Source: Candidatus Gastranaerophilales bacterium (lineage in GTDB: Bacteria > Cyanobacteriota > Vampirovibrionia > Gastranaerophilales > Gastranaerophilaceae). Taken from it: a DNA stretch of 64,000 bases. A program made the translations under genes and the position numbers. Location of the stretch: the NCBI GenBank assembly GCA_928722015.1, contig CAKMWI010000007.1, forward strand, positions 248,001 through 312,000, in the 5' to 3' direction. A model generated the notes under the pieces. The model saw only the letters and a program-made list of their open reading frames with translations. It was not told the DNA's origin and did no database searches. This document shows, in pieces, positions 62,112-64,000 of this stretch (within the stretch, counting starts at the first letter, position 1; each line of letters begins with the position of its first letter).

Positions 62112-63329
62112 ATGACAGTTTATACATATACAGCAATTAAAGATGGTACAAATGAACTTGTAAAAGGAAAAGTTGAAGCTGATGATTTGCGTGAAGCACG
62201 TGCAGCTATCAGACGATTAGGTTTTACACCGACAAATGTTGCGGAAGAGCAGGCTGCAAAAAAAGAAGATAAGAAAAAACCGACCGGTAAGATGCCAAAA
62301 CTTGGTTTAGCTGACCAGATTGATTTTACTTCAACTTTGCAGATTTTGGCGGCGGCCGGTATTCCAATTATTGAATCATTGCTGTTTATTGAAAATGATG
62401 CTGCAAAATTAAGAATTCGTCAGTGTGCAACAGAATTGAGACGACAGATTATGAACGGCGGTACCTTTGCCGGTACAATTGCAAAATTCCCTGAGCAATT
62501 TGGGCAGGTATATATCGGTCTGGTAAGAGCCGGTGAAGATTCCGGTGAACTTGAAAAAACTCTGGATCGTTTATTGGAGCTTCTTAATAAGCAAGCTGCA
62601 ATTAAATCTAAGGTTATCGGTACATTAATGTATCCGGTTTTCGTTATCTTATTGGCTGTATTTATTGTTGTTGTCATGTTGGTATTTGTATTTCCGGTAT
62701 TTAAAGAGATGTTTGATTCAATGGGGATGCAATTACCTTGGATTACAAGAGTTTTGATGGAAATGGGACTTTTCCTTAAAAAGAACTGGTTAGCAATACC
62801 TTTAGGATTTGCTGCGGTTGGTATGTTTATCAACTTCTTGTTCCGATGGAAACCTAGTAAATGGAAAATTGATGAATTTGTATTAAAGGTTCCTGTTTTA
62901 ACAGATTTAATTCAGTATTCAAATTTTGCAAACTTCATTGCAGTTATGCAGGTTGCGTATGATGCGGGTGTTCCAATTTTGGAATGTTTATATTTGTCAA
63001 ATATGACTCTTACAAATCATACATTAGAAACAAGAGTTGAAGAGGCTACCGTAAGAGTTCAACAAGGTCAACATTTGTCAGCTGCATTAAGGGCTACAAG
63101 AACAATGCCTAAAATGATTTTGTTTATGATTGCTACAGGTGAGCAATCAGGTCGTTTGGGTGATATGTTGGGACAGGCTACAAATTATATTGATAAACAG
63201 TTGGATACGATTATCGATGTTATGACTAAGATGATTGAGCCGATAATGTTGATTGTAATCGGTTCTATAGTACTTGTACTGGCTGCAGCTCTTTATTTAC
63301 CATTGTTTGCATCTTACATGGGTATGTAG
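62112..63329 (+). CDS. pilC: PilC/GspF-type inner-membrane platform protein
   Basis: The 405-residue protein has two T2SSF domains (QIDFTSTLQILAAAGIPIIE; NFIAVMQVAYDAGVPILE) each ending in hydrophobic helices (YPVFVILLAVFIVVVMLVFV; IEPIMLIVIGSIVLVLAAAL). It couples the ATPase to pilin assembly. AGGGGAATT precedes the ATG. It is the last gene of pilP-pilQ-pilB-pilC in this window. Confidence 0.95.
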   Translation: MTVYTYTAIKDGTNELVKGKVEADDLREARAAIRRLGFTPTNVAEEQAAKKEDKKKPTGKMPKLGLADQIDFTSTLQILAAAGIPIIESLLFIENDAAKLRIRQCATELRRQIMNGGTFAGTIAKFPEQFGQVYIGLVRAGEDSGELEKTLDRLLELLNKQAAIKSKVIGTLMYPVFVILLAVFIVVVMLVFVFPVFKEMFDSMGMQLPWITRVLMEMGLFLKKNWLAIPLGFAAVGMFINFLFRWKPSKWKIDEFVLKVPVLTDLIQYSNFANFIAVMQVAYDAGVPILECLYLSNMTLTNHTLETRVEEATVRVQQGQHLSAALRATRTMPKMILFMIATGEQSGRLGDMLGQATNYIDKQLDTIIDVMTKMIEPIMLIVIGSIVLVLAAALYLPLFASYMGM

Positions 63330-63354
63330 TTCCCAAAAAGTGAATCAAATAAAG

Positions 63355-63390
63355 TGTTATAATGGATAAGTCAAAAAGGACTTATCCATT
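63355..63390 (+). promoter_or_regulatory. extended -10 promoter with palindrome at the start site
   Basis: TGTTATAAT (TG-N-TATAAT, 63355-63363) is overlapped by a perfect inverted repeat AATGGATAAGTC (63361-63372) and GACTTATCCATT (63379-63390). Transcription would begin inside the repeat, so it may be an operator for the following SDR gene, or the terminator hairpin of pilC. Confidence 0.45.
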
Positions 63391-63413
63391 GTGTTCCAGA
63401 AATGAGGTATTGA

Positions 63414-64000
63414 ATGACAAAAACAGTTGTAATAACAGGTTCAACATCAGGAATTGGCAAAGAATTAGTAAAGATTTTTGTTGAGTCCGGTGATTTTAAA
63501 ATTTTTGCAGCTTATAGAAATAAAGATTTAATCATTACGGATTCTTGTGTTGAATATTTTTATATGGATATGACGAATAAGATGTCAATTGTCGATGCTG
63601 CAGAGGCTATAAAATCAAAGACTAAGAAAATTGATATTTTGATAAATGTTGCCGGGTGTGTAGTTGCTGGCCCGGTGGAATGTTTAAGTACAGATAGTTT
63701 ACGCGAGCAGTTTGAAGTTAATACATTTTCGCATATTGAATTTACTCAAAAGCTTTTACCTTTATTAGAAAATGGTAAAATTATAAATATCAGTTCTATG
63801 GCAAGTTTTGGGAATTTTCCTTTTATAAGTCCTTATTGTGCATCAAAACGAGCTTTGGATATATTTTTTAACGCTCTATCTTTGGAAAACCATAAAAATA
63901 TCAAAGTTATTTCTGTGAAACCAGGAGTAATAGCAACTCCTATTTGGAAAAAATCTGTTGATAATAATTTGTCTAATTTAGAGGGGTGCATCGAATATAA
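63414..64000 (+). CDS. short-chain dehydrogenase/reductase, cut by window end
   Basis: The frame from the ATG at 63414 (after GAGGT) runs off the right edge with 195 codons. Visible motifs are ITGSTSGIGKELVK (cofactor), INVAGCVVAGPVE (NxAG-like, Val replacing the second Asn), NISSMASFG and YCASKRAL (YxxxK). It is a classical SDR, similar in kind but not close to the one at 34354-35061. The C-terminal part is missing, so the substrate cannot be guessed. Confidence 0.92.
   Translation, partial: MTKTVVITGSTSGIGKELVKIFVESGDFKIFAAYRNKDLIITDSCVEYFYMDMTNKMSIVDAAEAIKSKTKKIDILINVAGCVVAGPVECLSTDSLREQFEVNTFSHIEFTQKLLPLLENGKIINISSMASFGNFPFISPYCASKRALDIFFNALSLENHKNIKVISVKPGVIATPIWKKSVDNNLSNLEGCIEY

Overview
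This is an AT-rich 64 kb chromosomal segment from a bacterium with a Gram-negative envelope. It encodes an autotransporter with an outer-membrane barrel, a TolC-type channel with a MacA/MacB pump, and a secretin-based type IV pilus/type II secretion machine, alongside minCDE, purB, mutS2, accBC and ribosomal protein genes. A PSP1/RicT protein of the cyanobacterial/firmicute kind, very low GC, GEILI-type pilins, and several small proteins that share a short N-terminal aromatic-Gly/Ser signature point to a gut Vampirovibrionia (Melainabacteria), probably order Gastranaerophilales. That placement is an inference from gene content; no rRNA is present.

Layout. Positions 1-11,000 look like an accessory region: hydroxylamine reductase (cut by the window edge), an anchored flavodoxin, a chimeric remnant of an aldo/keto reductase and an FMN-reductase, two HxlR regulators each divergent from one target gene (cupin, MBL-fold hydrolase), an acetyltransferase, a 991-residue autotransporter and two proteins with HExxH metallopeptidase motifs. 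An initiator tRNA (11,207-11,283), an XRE regulator with a repeat-rich intergenic region, a GT2 glycosyltransferase and secreted unknowns follow. Positions 14,288-18,400 hold rpmH-rnpA, proC and a GlcF-like Fe-S protein. Positions 18,426-23,118 encode a complete macB-macA-tolC efflux system on the minus strand. Positions 23,356-27,902 carry a thioredoxin-like/CcdA pair, ribH, murQ, gpsA and ricT. The division-site genes minC-minD-minE lie at 28,848-31,177, with MinE carrying a long acidic tail. A peptidoglycan-hydrolase-like protein, an NrtR-like regulator, secG, tcdA, an SDR and a MarR-EmrB efflux pair follow.

Positions 37,648-47,304 are mostly minus strand: a compact DegT-like enzyme, a PepT-like peptidase, mutS2, a glycine-zipper protein that may be a toxin or effector, purB, and a tandem pair of membrane paralogues, with hemW on the plus strand. 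Positions 47,481-51,972 form a plus-strand housekeeping block (efp, accB, accC, folC, rpmI, rplT). A stand-alone pilin, a MATE exporter, a U32 protease and a YqeG-type phosphatase lead to pilP-pilQ-pilB-pilC at 57,169-63,329. The window ends inside an SDR gene.

Points of most interest: a recurrent N-terminal signature on unrelated proteins; several genes whose start codon sits exactly six bases after a -10 hexamer and that lack a ribosome binding site (candidate leaderless mRNAs); candidate operators for HxlR, MarR and XRE regulators; and a possible polymorphic-toxin-like protein. No CRISPR array, insertion sequence or intact prophage was seen.
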